A stretch of 64,000 bases of DNA, from contig NC_067312.1 in assembly GCF_020740795.1 (NCBI RefSeq), positions 53,649,905 through 53,713,904 of the forward strand. The letters are read 5' to 3'. Source of the DNA: Apus apus (Eukaryota; Chordata; Aves; Apodiformes; Apodidae). Positions 9,827 to 23,142 of the stretch are shown here, piece by piece; the stretch's first letter is position 1, and each line of letters starts with the position of its first letter. The notes beneath the pieces are model-generated. The model worked only from the letters and a program-made list of their open reading frames with translations, was not told the DNA's origin and did not search any database. Position numbers and translations under genes: made by a program.

Positions 9827-10828
9827 TTAAGGAAATGCAAAGTTACACTGTATTCTATGGTCACTGAAAAATGATTTTTAGATTTTTAGCTGCAGAGAGA
9901 CTGACGTAATTTACAGCCTTAGAATTGGAGAGAGAAGATTTTTTTGCCTAAAATTATTCAAATCTCTGCACTGTTTTGTTGAAGTATTTTGACTTGCACA
10001 CTTTCTATAATCTAAAATGCAGTATGCCTAAGAAGTCTTAATATTGCAAACTGATGTCTGTGAAGCTCACAATTAAAGCTCTAATCTAGAGAAGAGAGTT
10101 AAAAGCAGCAGTTGCCGATTTGCCAAGTAGTTCTAAATAGCAGAAATTAAAAATACAGCTCATTTTGGTCAGCAGATTTATTTGTGTGGAATGCCAGCGT
10201 GGAACATATGCCCTGGCTAAGTCCCATTTTAGTACTGAAGATAGGTTTAATGCTGGCTCTCTGCAGATGCACCTCCTTAACCCTTTAAAGGGAAGTGACC
10301 GGGAAGTCCTGTAGTCTTTACCTATAATACCAACTTGGGCACCAAACCAAACCTGTAACATACTGTATTGCTCATACAGCTGAGATTTTGCAAAATCAGT
10401 AATTAAAACAAGAAGGCAAATCCTCATGTAGGTCTCCAATTAGTTGAGTTTGTGAGGCAGCATAGACGCCTGTACTGAACTAAATGGAAAGTGCTGGGCT
10501 GCATGGTGATTTTGAAAAACAGACCAGCTAGGTGCCTAAATGCAGAAGTGTAATAACAGTTGTTGGCTTTAAATAATTGGCTATATATGTTATGTTTCAC
10601 AGAAGCTGTATCTTAGTTTTTCTTAAGAATTGATTTTTGACATGAAGAGACAGTATTTTACTTAAGATAACTATTTTAGGAAGTATGAACTAGACAATTC
10701 TGAAACTCCAGATGTTCCAAAGATCAGTGCTCAGGGAAATAAATGGAAAGTTGAGAAAGCTACCTATTATACTCAATTGTTTAAATGTAAAAAAATTTAA
10801 ACTATGAATATTTAGGATTGTTAAATTC

Positions 10829-10860
10829 ATTATTTTATTTTATTATTTATTTATTTATTA
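10829..10860 (+). repeat. (TTTA)n short tract
   Basis: ATTTTATT and TTATTTAT units in AT-rich DNA downstream of TMEM271. Confidence 0.8.
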
Positions 10861-13800
10861 TGCCTGTGTGTGTGTAGCGCATATATAAGTGTGGTTTTTA
10901 TTTAAGTCTGTTCAGAATGCCATTGAATTAGGATATATATCTGTGGCTTAGTTTTAGTTCCTGCATTTCTACTTTTCTTCATTTGGGCTTTTATCCCTGT
11001 AACAGTTTCATGTAGTCGTTGACAGATAGCCAGAATAATGTCCAAGTTGGACTCCCACAGAAGCCAGTAGGCGTTTTTTCATTGACTTCAGTGGGTCTGG
11101 GCACAAATGATCTGTAACACCTACTCTAAATAATCTATAATATTGATCTTCTGGCATGACAGAACGCAGCAGTGGCATATTATTTCTCAGTTATTTATTA
11201 CTTCTATGGACAGCAGTATTAAGGGAGGTCACCTGTGGTATTATACACATTTTTTAAAAAATGGGGGAAAAAAATGGCAGGCAAATTGACCAAACAAGCC
11301 ATGTTTTCTTAAAGATGGTATACAAGTGTTCCAGGTATCTGGTGACTAACTTTTCTGATAAAACACCACACATATTTATTTCTCAGTGAGAAGAAACTTA
11401 CAAATACAGGATACAAGATGAAGCTTCACAAGCATGATTGCAGTATTGTGAAGCCATTTTTAGTAAGCCTGAATCATCACTCTATCTTCTGAGCAATAAT
11501 GTTAGAGTGTATACACTGTACTATGCTGAAATTGAAAATAGGCTGGTGTGGGAAGAATCGGAGCGTAGTTTAATTACCTGAGAGGACTCATACTGGCCCC
11601 CTATTTTCCACTCCCTATCCCATGATTGTTGAGGTGAATGCAAGACTGATCAATTCATGTCACTGGCGGATGTTAACTGCAAGGCTTTTTGCCTTAAGTA
11701 GCAAAACCAGGAAGAACAGAAGAGGAACATCTTGTATGTGCTATCGTATCTCCATTTTGCTTAGCTGAAGTAACGATAAGACTGCTTTTTGCCCCACAGC
11801 TTGTTTTAATTTGCTCACAGCTTTACTCGCGTCTGTTCAAAGGGAGGGAAGAATAGGCACAGTACTGCTGTTTCGGTCACAGTGGAGTACTGATTCTGTA
11901 GCAGACTGCTCCCAGATTTCCTGTCCCTTTTGCAGGTAATAGCAGCTAGTCGAGGGATGAAACGGTGGAAAGTCAAGTCTGCTGTCTTTGATGTGACAGG
12001 ATTTGCCTTCATGTGGAAAAAATGTATTCCCACCAGCCTATTAGCAATTCACATGAATTATTTTCACACTCCAACATCCTTGCTTAAATCTGTTACTTAT
12101 AGTTTGCATTGTAATTGACAGAATATACATAAATCTAAAAACAGGAAAAAAAAGATGTTAGAAGGAAATTGTATTAAAGTAGTACAGATTTTACTCAAAA
12201 GTTTGATTTCACTGTAGGACTTCTTTGGTTCACCAAAAAGCGCTATGGTGGCTGGTATAACTTAGCTATATCTCAGACATACTGTTTAATCATCAGAAAA
12301 GGTTTCTGAATGTTCACATGAGAATGGCAATCTGTTTCTGCTTTTGGACACAGTACATATGAAAACCTTTTCTTCATTTTGCCATTTAATCCGAGATTGA
12401 TCCTCAAGAAAATGTCAGTAATTGATCTTGTAATTTTGGGATCAATAAAATACATTTTAAAGCACAGCATATCCTATAAGGAAAGCCTAATGCTCTTCAT
12501 TTCATATTCTACATTGTCTTAGATGGATGTCTAATAATACAGCTGAAGCTAGGGATTAAATTACTACTTTCATGACTAAAATAAGTTTTTCAGGCACTTA
12601 TGACTTATACTAGTGGAACCCTAACATAAAATCCCAGATTTTGTCAGAGTCTAGTCTGTTTCCTTAATTTAGGTATTTCTCATTTACAGGTTGTTCCAAT
12701 ATTTTAGATAAATTCCACTTGTAAAATTATAGATCTGTTAATTTCATATAAATACACTCTCAATGTGTGCTAAAGTTACCTCTCCTCAATACAGGCTCGT
12801 ATTTTCAATTAAAATGCATAAGGGTAAGTTATATGGTCAATGTCCGGTTTTTACATTTCATAATTATCTCTCAGTACTTAATGGCTTGTGACCAGTGTTT
12901 AGTACATGTTTCAGAGTCAGTAATAGCTGATCTAATAATAGTTTAGCGAATAAAAGATGGTCCCCAGGAAGTCCACTAGATAATTTAGTGCTCAGGGAAA
13001 ATCTTCAAATGCATGTTGCAACCATTAGGGGTGTACAGTGTGTCCTGCCCAAACGGAGGCACTACCCAAACAAGGCAATTGGAATAAAGCCAAGAGTGTG
13101 TTTGGTGCAGGGAGTTTGTATGTTCTTTCTTTTACAACATCAATTCTCAAACTCTTCCCCTGCATAACTCTCCAAAGAAATCCACCAATTGGTGTTCTTA
13201 AAATTTGATTTGAATAACTGTCTTGCTCTCTGCTGGCCAGCTGGGCTATGTACTTTCCACTCAATGTTCAGGCACCCAGTTAAGTTCTGCTGAATTTTAT
13301 GTCACCCTGATGTCATCCTAGATAATCTGAGACTGAAGATCAAGCCACTTAAGAAGAAGCCGTAAGACTCCCTTAGGAAGGATGTGTTTTCCTTTACAGA
13401 GGAAAAAAATTCCTGATGACCTTTAATTCCTTCTTGAGACACAGCTGCCTTAAACTTCAGTGAGTTTACCCAGAGGTAGGTGTGAAGATGACATTGCAGA
13501 TTGCTATTGAATGAGTTTTAGATATCTGGAAGACCTCCACAGGCTTTATGGCATGAAACACTTCAAGTGAAAAACACATACTAAATTATCCTGATTCATC
13601 ACCAGGTCACAGAAATTCAGTGTCCTGAGTGAAACCACCTAGTAGATTTATCACAATAGCAATACCACCTAGCAGAAATTCCCAGTGTTTCATTTCTGGA
13701 TTTCTACTCCTGGCATGGTTCTGTCTAATGTAGTTGTTAGAAAGTTCATTTCATGGCTTTTGCAAATGAATAGTTTGTTTCACAACAGCACGTAGGAATT

Positions 13801-16800
13801 GAACACCTACTAAATACCACAAACACCTCAACAGTTGGTTTCCTATGTGGCCTTTGTTAAGAGGATAAAGTGTGGGAGGAGAAAAGGCTTATCATCTTAA
13901 TGGGTTCAGAGGACTAAACCTTCCAAAGCAGTCATTGGTCTTGTATTAAGACACTTGATTTGGGGATGGAAGAATACCTATGATATCTAAAAAGATTATT
14001 TTCCAGAGTTATATTTTTGGAAATGTAATACTTGGCTTTAGAGAAGGGTCTTTTCAGAATTTGCTTTTTCTCCCAGGTTCTAAATTTTTAAATGAAAGCT
14101 CATCTCACCAAAATACTCAGTGAAATCTCCATGCATTTAAATTATTAGATTTAGGGAGATTGAATAGAGCTGTCCTACAAATTACTGAGTGCCACCAGTT
14201 CCTGCAGAGGTCATACAGGGAATTTGGTCCATAGTGTGGATGCGGTCTTCTGTGCCAGCATCCAAACGTTTACATTTCTTCACAAATGAAGGAGTATGGA
14301 GAATAAATGTAGTCCTACCAAAAGAAGCTCATGCTTGCTTGCACTGGCAAAGAAAAAGACACTGAGAAAATTCTACTTTGTTGCATTTTGAATGACCCAG
14401 AAGCTGCCAGCATGTGCAGACCATCTAAATTAGACTCCTGGGAAAACAAAGGAAATAGAAGTGCATGTGTTGAAAACTACTCAATCTGTCCAGATTTTTT
14501 TTATGTAGAATCAAGAGCTACATTAATTCCAGGAGCAGTAGCTCCTGACCTGAACAGTCAATTTTTAGTAAATAAACAAATTACTACCATGAAAATAAGA
14601 CTGGGAGACTGAGGAAATCATATACTGCTTTCTGACTTGTCCTGTTCTCTAAATCAAAAGAAATTCAGATACAGCTTTTTTTTGTGAAACTGTTGCTAAG
14701 AAATATGGTTTGTTATGCTGAAGAGAACAGAAGGGTGCTTCTCTCACTAAATCAGGAGCAGATAGCTGCACAGAAATGCATTTAGCTGGCAGAGAGACTT
14801 CATCTTCAGTAAGGTCCTTGGAGAGATACAAGAAAATACTGAAAGGCACAATCATCCAGGGTTACCTGGACCATTGGTGGGTTGAGTTTCATGTTCCCAT
14901 ATGCAATGTACCACACACTGTCTTGTCTTACCAGTGGGAACCATCAGCTCCCTGTGACATCATTAAACCAGCACCTGCTGAATACATGCATCTGAGCCCC
15001 TGAAGATCAATATGCTGTGGCAATGTTCTGTGCCTGTGTTGAGAGAAGGTAAGGTAAGACCTGCTGCAGCCCAGGTGAAATGCTGTCCTGTATTACAGGA
15101 TGGGGAAGGCAGGTTTATGTCACGATTCTAAGGCTCCCAACTTGTTACACAATGGTATCAGGTGTGGAGGCGCCTAGGCTGCATGTGAGGAACCACTCCT
15201 GGGTTACTTTAACAATAAAAAAGTGCCTGGATCAAGTGGAATGGGGAGAGGAGGACTGCCCTTAGGCCTTCCCCTCCTCCCCCCAAGAATAAAATGGAAA
15301 TGAGCAAATTGCAGATCTTCGCAACAGAGGTATTAAGTTCTGTCTTTGGTTCAATTCTCATCCTCTGCTCCCCAGGCAACTTCTCCAAAGTAAAAGCAAG
15401 AACACTGGCTCAGGGTGACAAAGTGCATGCTCTCTACTGCCTCTGTGCTCAGGGGGAGAGCCTGCCAATGGTGTGCTGAAATACGCCACCTGCAAATAGA
15501 AACGGTCAATGAGAAATTAAAACCCTTTGCCTGTGTTTGGCCCATTACAAGACCTGTATGATGTTCTGGGCTGACCTTTGTTGAAGGCTGTGGCAGTTGT
15601 TACCTGCATGCAGCCTGCAAGATCCAGAGCTCTAAGAATGATGACTCCTGTTCAAAGTTTTCCTGGTCCTATTTATCTCAAAAGACAAAAGACAACCCTG
15701 GCCCTGTTTCAGTAAAAGCGTCTTGGCATCTGAGCATGAAAAGAAGAAAGCATAAACAGGGCAGAATTGTTCATTCATTCATAGTTCATTAATTTTTCAT
15801 CAAGGGCAGCAAAAAGACAAACATTAGTGTTAACATCTCAGATCTGGAGAACTGCTTCATTGTAAGAGGTTTTGAAGCTGACTGATAAGGAAGTAACAGA
15901 AGGTATTTGCACCAAAGGAAAATGGATGTTTCACAATTCTGCTGTCACACTCTGTAATGTGCAGCAAGGGCTAACAATAGCAAGAATTTCAACTTGCCTT
16001 GCACATGCAGCTGGAAATGCTTCAAATCTCCAGATGAGTATTCCAGGACTATTTTATACGTGACTAGACTAGACTTGCAGCCCAGTACCTGCTGTGTTCA
16101 TAGCAACATACTGTGAGTTTTTAGTCTTTTATGTGCACAGCTAAAATGTGTATGCTGACTGTGGGCAGATGGACGTCTTCATTAACTAGGTCACTGGCAC
16201 TGATGGGGCAAGTTCACCTGTTCTGCTTGGTGCTGCAGGGGAGCAGAATAGCATCCCTCCTCAGCTACCAAATCTCTGCAGAAGTGCAGGCACTTCCAAC
16301 ATCACAAAGCCACACCTGCCTCTTCCCTGGGCATGCTCTCTGGGGGGCCCTACAGGTCTGTGGACAGGAAGGTACCACCACACTTTTGCATAGATCTTCC
16401 AAGGAAAAGAAGCCAGAGGGGTTCAGCTGCTTGCCCTACCCTCATAAATAGCACAGAATCTCAGCCCACCATGGGACACAGCACACCAGGAGGTCAGGCA
16501 CTACAGGAAATGCCTTTTTTCCAGGAAGGAGTTACCAGTGTTGCAAGACCACACAGAAGAGAGACTAAAGCACTGACATCCCTAGCTTACAGAGATCTGT
16601 AGTTTGAGAAAGGGAGGGCCGTGGCACTGTGCTGTGATCCCCAGTCCCAGGAGCTCATGTCCTACACGGGGAAGGGAGGGGAGTGGAGTTACAATCACAC
16701 TTCTGACCAGTTAAGTTAAACACTGATGGAGTGACCAAGGGGCAGAGATGGAGTTAAAACACAGAGAGCAACCTCATCCCCACCCTGCCCTAGGCACATA

Positions 16801-16904
16801 CAGGGGGAACTTCAGCAGGTAGTAACTTTGTGGGGAGAAGTTTTGATTGCATCAGATGGAAGGAAGAATCCCTGTACGGTGGAGATGTCTAGGTATTTCC
16901 AGGG

Positions 16905-16920
16905 AAAAAAAAAAAAAAAA
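16905..16920 (+). repeat. Poly-A tract
   Basis: Sixteen A bases; no target duplication or retrocopy is recognisable beside it. Confidence 0.85.
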
Positions 16921-17909
16921 GGTCATCTTGTTACACAGCAAAATGGAAACCCACAAGACGTTCCTAGGAAAGGTAGTTCAAGCAGAGAAATCCAACTAAA
17001 ACCCACACAGAGTAGAAGCTGATCTCTTAAAATTTCACACCTCTTCTTTCTTTCTGTCAATTTATTCTTTACATTTTCAGCTCCAGCTCTCAGGCAAGAT
17101 AGAAACTGGTAGGACGTAGACACTGAGAAAGGTTCTACTGGCAAAGTGTCAGGTAAAGGGAAACCATTTTCATATTTCTGCTCTGACAAGAGAGGACAGT
17201 ATATTCTAGCCTAGAAGCTTAGATTGCAGAAGCAGCAGTGATTAATTGCTCTAATTAGGGCTCCAAATAGGAAAGAGCTAGTTTCCTGAGCTATTGCTTG
17301 CTAAATTTCCTCAGTTCTATGAATAACTGTATTGCTCAGAGGAGATGGGCATCAAAGTGCATCTCCAGAACAAACATTTACCCACTTCCACTTAGAAATA
17401 CCACTAGAACCTCAACACAAATAATTAATGCAAAGAGACAACAGGCTATTTCAGCACCTGGGATGCAGCATAATAGCCTGGTTCAGTTGCTTCCCTGAGG
17501 AGCTTGATAAATCTTTTCATGAACAACTGCACTGAAAATGGGTGTGTTGCTGGTCTGCCATAGCACCACCACTTGCTGGTTTCAGTGAATGACTGGTTTT
17601 GACTGGCCACTTCAGCACTAGCGGAAGATTTCTCAGTAGTGGAGATGGTAGCACGATCATTTTGTGTTCTTCACCAAGGCTTGTTCCCTTCATTTGCCTT
17701 TCAGCCAGCACTGACCTTTCTGCTACCAACAGATAAATGTCAGGTCCTGATTCTGACCTCTCTGATGAGGACAAATGGAAACAAAACTACTGCAGTCAAT
17801 GGAATTACACCAAAACCTGCCACTTTTCACCAGAAGGAGAGCAATACATGTAAAGTGCTGACTGTCAGCTTTGCCAAATGACTTACAGGAAATTGTGAAT
17901 GCACTCCTT

Positions 17910-18021
17910 AAAAAAAACAACACAACAACAACAACAAAAACCACAAAAAAGCAAAAACAACAACAAAAAACAAAAACAAAAACAAAAACAAAACCACCAC
18001 AAAACAACAACAAAAAAACAC
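17910..18021 (+). repeat. A-rich simple sequence (CAA/CAAAAA)
   Basis: About 110 bp of CAA and CAAAAA units, which produce a meaningless Gln/Lys- or Phe/Val-rich reading in any open frame crossing it. Confidence 0.9.
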
Positions 18022-19837
18022 CCCACGATTTTAGTTGAAATATATCCTATACAGTCCAGTAGTCAACCAACTTTAGCAACACTCCTCTGTCATATGCAGA
18101 AAAAGCTTTTGCTTCAGCTGAGTCAAGCTGTCTCTTGTTGACAATTAGATGTACTGGCACAGAGCATCTAATCTGTAGCTAGAAGCACACAGATAATAAG
18201 AGTTCATCACTGCACACTAATTTATATGAGGAGGGTGGTGAGATGCCTATGTTTTGGGGTTTTTTTTGTGTGTGTGCACTTGTTTGTTTGAACTGCTTGC
18301 TTGCCTGCCTAATAAAAAGCACTAATAAAGGCCACCAGGAGAGGAGGTTCTTAGCCTAGGTGCATGCCAGCAGCATTTCACATCAGCAAGCACAAGTTTC
18401 CTTTCACTGCCTGTGCATGTCAGAGCAGTCTGTACAATGCTACATTGCCAGAGAGCAAGCCATCAGGGCTGCAGAGGATTGCAGGCTGGTTTTAGACATG
18501 TTCCTGCTGGTGAATCAAAGTAGAGCAGAAACACACAAAACAAGCTCCACTGCTGATTGTACCCTCTCATTTGTATGCTCAACACCCTTCCAGTAATGAA
18601 TCATCAACCCAAGTTCTGCTCAGCTCATCATGGCTGCAAATGCTGCAATAGCATTAAACTGGAGGGATGGGGGGTGGGCATGACAGGTATTAATCCCCAA
18701 GTTACCAGGCACAGAGGATGCTGGATGCCCATGAAACTTGCAAAATTTTACCCTGCTGGTGTAGGAAGTAACGTACCACACAGATACCTATAGCACAGTT
18801 GAATAAAGGAGAGATACTTACACCATTACAAGGTGTCTGCAGTGCAATGTGCATCAGTGGTAAAGCAAATTTTATTCCCCTTTAGTCAGAGTGCTCTAGG
18901 GAACAGCAAAATTACCCAGGTGTGGCCATGGCTCCTTTATTCAAGGAAAGTCTTCATGTCAAGACAGGAGAAGACAATGCATCCCATGAGGAAAGGGAAT
19001 GTTCTATCCCTTTCCAGCTGGCAGAACAATCTAGAGAAAAAACACAATGTATTGAACAAAGTACATCATACATTCTCCAAACAGATAAGCAGCTCTGCTC
19101 CAGATGTCTGCAGCTCTTACCTGAATAAGATGTCTGGAAGTTACATGCTGGTGAGAAACACAAAGAGCATCTGAGAGCAGCTATGAATGCTTTTCCATCT
19201 CTGGAAGAAGACACACCTGTTCCTGCCAAGAACAGATCTTACCTGTGGAAGTAACAGTACAACATGGTGGTTTTTCAAAGCTTAGTAAGCCGTTTTTTTT
19301 GTTAACAGATCAGTTTTGGTCACAGATGTTTATATGCCAGACCAGCCAAGCGAAACAAAGCACAGTGCTGAAAGAAACGGAGAGGCACAACCAGCTGTCA
19401 GACACTGCCTTCATCTAAAGTTGAACATGTGCAAAGTGTGCCTTGCCATGGTGCCTTTCTAGGGAACGGCATCAGATTAACAAATCCCAGATGCAGAGGA
19501 AATTAAAGATGCACTGATGGCCTATACAGTAAGTGGAGACATACATAAGCACAATTTCAAAATTAAAATGCTAAAATCAATCTTGTAAGGTGACATTTAC
19601 ACATGAAACCATTTGCCTCCAATGTCAGTGTTCTTTCAGTTCCTAAAGGATCTTAGTACCTGCCTGTTGCAGAGGGCTGCATTTTGACTTTGAAAGATTT
19701 GCAATCAAGGAAGTTTGGGATTGTTTATAAAGCCAGTCCTGAGGGAATAGAGAAGGTACAGTTTCCCATTTTCTAATTATGATCCATTTAAAGCAAAGCA
19801 GTAAGAGAAACAATGGCAAGATCAGGTATGCCATCTA

Positions 19838-20246
19838 TTCTATGAAGACAGGCTGAGAGAGCTGGGGCTATTCAGGCCGGAGAAGAGACAGCTCTGGAGA
19901 GACATTACAGTGGCTTTCTAGTACCTGAAGGGGCTACAGGAAAGCTGGGGAGGGACTTTTGACAGGGGCTTGTAGTGATAAGATAAGGGTTAATTGCTTA
20001 AAACTTGAATAGGGAAGATTTAGGTTAGACATTAAGATTAAATTCTTCATTATGAGGGTGTTGAGACACTGGAACAGGTTGCCCAGGGAAGTTGTGGCTG
20101 CCCCCTCCCTGGAAGTGTTCTAGTCCAGACTGGATGGGGCTTTGAGCAATCTGGTCTAGTGGAAGTTGTCCCTGCCCATGCAGGGGGTCTGTAATGAGAT
20201 GATCTTTAAGGTCCCTTCCAACCCAAACCATTCTATGATTCTGTGA
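19838..20246 (+). mobile_element. CR1 LINE 3' fragment
   Basis: Runs from TCTATGAAGACAGGCTGAGA in the ORF2 end to the tail ATTCTATGATTCTGTG. 5'-truncated. Confidence 0.93.
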
Positions 20247-22689
20247 TCATCAGAAAAAAAGGAGACATTACGTTTGGATGAAAGGATGATCAAATGGAGA
20301 TAGAAAAGGGGGGAAGAAACTTGAAAAGGTGGATTTTTCTGAAAGCAGGGGGAATGGAGAGGTCACAACTGCTTTATCGGATATACAGACTGGCTGTGCA
20401 TCTCAGCTGATGACTGAAGAAAAATTTCCTCATGGAAATTCCTTAGACCAGGGCTTCTCTTTTTCCCCTTTTTCAGTACCAGCAGTCACAGCCTTTGCCA
20501 TTTTTGCTGCCTGGCACTGCTGTAGAAGGAGATAGTATCTCTCCATTTCATTACAAGCAGGACAGGTAGCACCCATGAGCCAGTAGCCCTGCATAAATGC
20601 ACTTGCTCTGGGAGTTAAGACACTTCCTCTTCCTGCTGCATTGTTGCTAGGGAGCTCCTGAGGTTCCCTTGGATACAGTGCAAGGGATAATAAAATGCTC
20701 TCATCTGCCTGAACTGAACAGTAGCTGCTATCAGCAGTTCCTTTTGCCTCCTCTCCTTTTGGCTTTGTTTGCTTTACCCCCGATTTGTTACAAAACCAAA
20801 GATACTGTCTAGGGTTGGCATATGCAAAAGAACATTAAACGCATGCACATTAGGCCTTGTTGAACTGAAGCTGTTGTGCATGTTAGCAGCTTAGTTTGAC
20901 CCTGCTGGGAGAGGCAGGGATGTGTTCAAGGCTGTGATCCAACACTTGCAACAATCCCAGGTCCTCCATGCTTACACAACACAGCAGCATTTCCAGGGTG
21001 CATCACAGCATATTCTGGCCCCTTAGTCACTCTCCTTGCTTGCCTGTGGTATCTGCTGCCATGCACCTCAAGAAGTGCATAGTGAATTAATGTTTGATAT
21101 TAAGCCAAAGAGCTGAATGTATTCCTGTGAACCACTGTGACCCATATACTGCCTTTGAGGACTTAGGCTGAAATAGGCTCTGGGGAACAGCAGGCCTGAA
21201 GCAGAAAGGAAAGACCAAATTGGCTGGATTATGAAGTAATTCTAGAAAAGGGAAAGTGCTCCAGATACATCTGTAATTCCTCCGCCAGCAAAATTTGAAG
21301 AACATGGTTTCATCTGTTGGATTTCCAAATGAGCCAAGACTCAAACACATAGCATTACTGAAACCTTGTTCATATACCCTGGAGCTTCCTGGAAATTTCA
21401 ATGTTTTTCTCTTTTCTCCCAATACCTCATGTTCAAATCACACCATACATCTTATCTGCAGAAATTGCACAATGGAAAGAGCTGCCTGACCAGAACAGCA
21501 GGTACAGACAGCCACTGTATCAGATCTAGCTGAGATCAGGTACCAGCAACAATTCATCATGTCAGCTTAAACAACAACAAAAAGATGTCTTCCCACGGCT
21601 CTCAGTGCCCTTACACATTGCAGGTATACTAAATCTCAATATTAAAATAATTGTACCAGCCAGCTCCAAAAAGTCCTTGATACTCTTCCATTTACTCCTA
21701 GGGCCACCTATAGTCCATTCCTGAAGGCAGATAAGCACATCTCCAGACATTCAATGGAAGGCCTGCTACTTACACTCACAGTCCTCAGTGCAAATTAATT
21801 TCCAGGCTCCCTTCCAGGAGAACCGAACTTCTTTGGATTCCCCAAGATCAGCCTGAGGGTGGAGGGGGACCAAGGGGATGAAGATGGTGTGACCCCCCAC
21901 TCAATGTGTTTTTCTAAGCCAGGACATAGATACTTGATACAAGAACTGATACTTGAGCATCTGTTTTCCTTTGGTGAAAACCCATTACAGGATTGTCTGT
22001 GGTTCTCCTTTCACAGCAATTCACCCTGCAGAAAAATTACACCAGTCCCCACCTTGGGGCTGGCACTGGAGCACAGAGCCCAGGCCATAGAGCAGAGGTG
22101 GGATGCAACAGTATGCTGTGTGCTCAGCTTCTGCTATTTATGAATTATTTGCCGTAACACCCACTGAGCTCCTGGGGCACTCCAGACAGAACAGGCTGGT
22201 TTGCCTCTGTGCAGGAGAGGTGAGAGTTCCAGGACACAGTTCCCAGCAGCTCCTGAGCAGTCAGACACCATCTGAAGCTTAGTGGTGTCTCTCAGCGATA
22301 AAAGGCAAGACCATGTTTCAGTAGAGCTCAGGAGGGACTGTGGGTGCTACCCTTCCCTCTCTGGGGCCTGCAGGCAGTCAGCAGCTCTTAGCTCAACAGG
22401 ACCCATCTGCCCACTGCTCTTAGGTCTACTTCAGGCTCTGACAGTGCATTAACCAGCTGAAAGACAAGCAGCAGCTGGTGTAGGGTTGCTGGGGAAAAGC
22501 ATGTGGTTCGCACACAAGCTCTGTCCTGGGGGTTCATCAGCTACACCAGGCCAACGTAATGAAAGGTAGAAAGCACTGTGCCATCAATACCTTGCTTCTG
22601 CAAGGCTCCTGCACGAGGAAGGGATTCACCAGACATATGCCACAGTCAGCCAGACACATAATACAAATTGCTACTTCCTGTATAAAATA
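20247..22689. other. Intergenic, no gene seen
   Basis: Unique sequence between two CR1 copies. Open frames of up to about 110 codons lack any recognisable domain. Confidence 0.55.
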
Positions 22690-23142
22690 ATAGAATCATA
22701 GAATGGTTTGGGTTGGAAACAGCCTTAAAGATCACTTAATTCCATCCCCCTTGCCATGGGCCGGGACACCTCCCAGTAGACCAGGTTGCTCAAAGCCCCA
22801 TCCCGCCTGGCCTTGAACACTTCCAGGGAGAGTGCAGCCACAACTTCCCTGAGCAAATTGATCCAGTGTCTCAACACCCTCATAATGAAGAATTTATTCT
22901 CAACACTTTATCTAAATCTCCCCTTTTCCAGTTTTAAGTAGTTCTCTCTCTCATTCCAATCCTACATGCCCCTGTCAAAAGCCCCTCCCCATTTTTCCTG
23001 CAGGCCCCCTTCAGGTATTGGAAGGCTACTATGAGGTCTCCCTAAAACCTTCTCTTCTCCAAGTCAAATAACCCAAGCTCTTTCAGCCTGTCTTCAAAGG
23101 AGAGGTGCTCCAGCCCTCTGATCATCTTTGTGGCTCTCTGTG
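22690..23142 (-). mobile_element. CR1 LINE 3' fragment
   Basis: Starts ATAGAATCATAGAATGG and follows the usual antisense order to GATCATCTTTGTGGC. 5'-truncated. Confidence 0.92.

Larger units (their letters stand above)
9825..19837. other. Intergenic, AT-rich, no gene seen
   Basis: Long repeat-poor stretch apart from simple tracts. CATTGACTTCAGTGGG near 11,080 and a related CAGTCAATGGAATTACACC near 17,785 are of a kind often seen in old sauropsid repeats. No exon with plausible coding content found. Confidence 0.55.

Noticed and set aside
11070-11105. CATTGACTTCAGTGGG as a remnant of an ancient sauropsid repeat
   Set aside because: The motif is familiar from old repeats but the flanks give no supporting alignment; too short to annotate.
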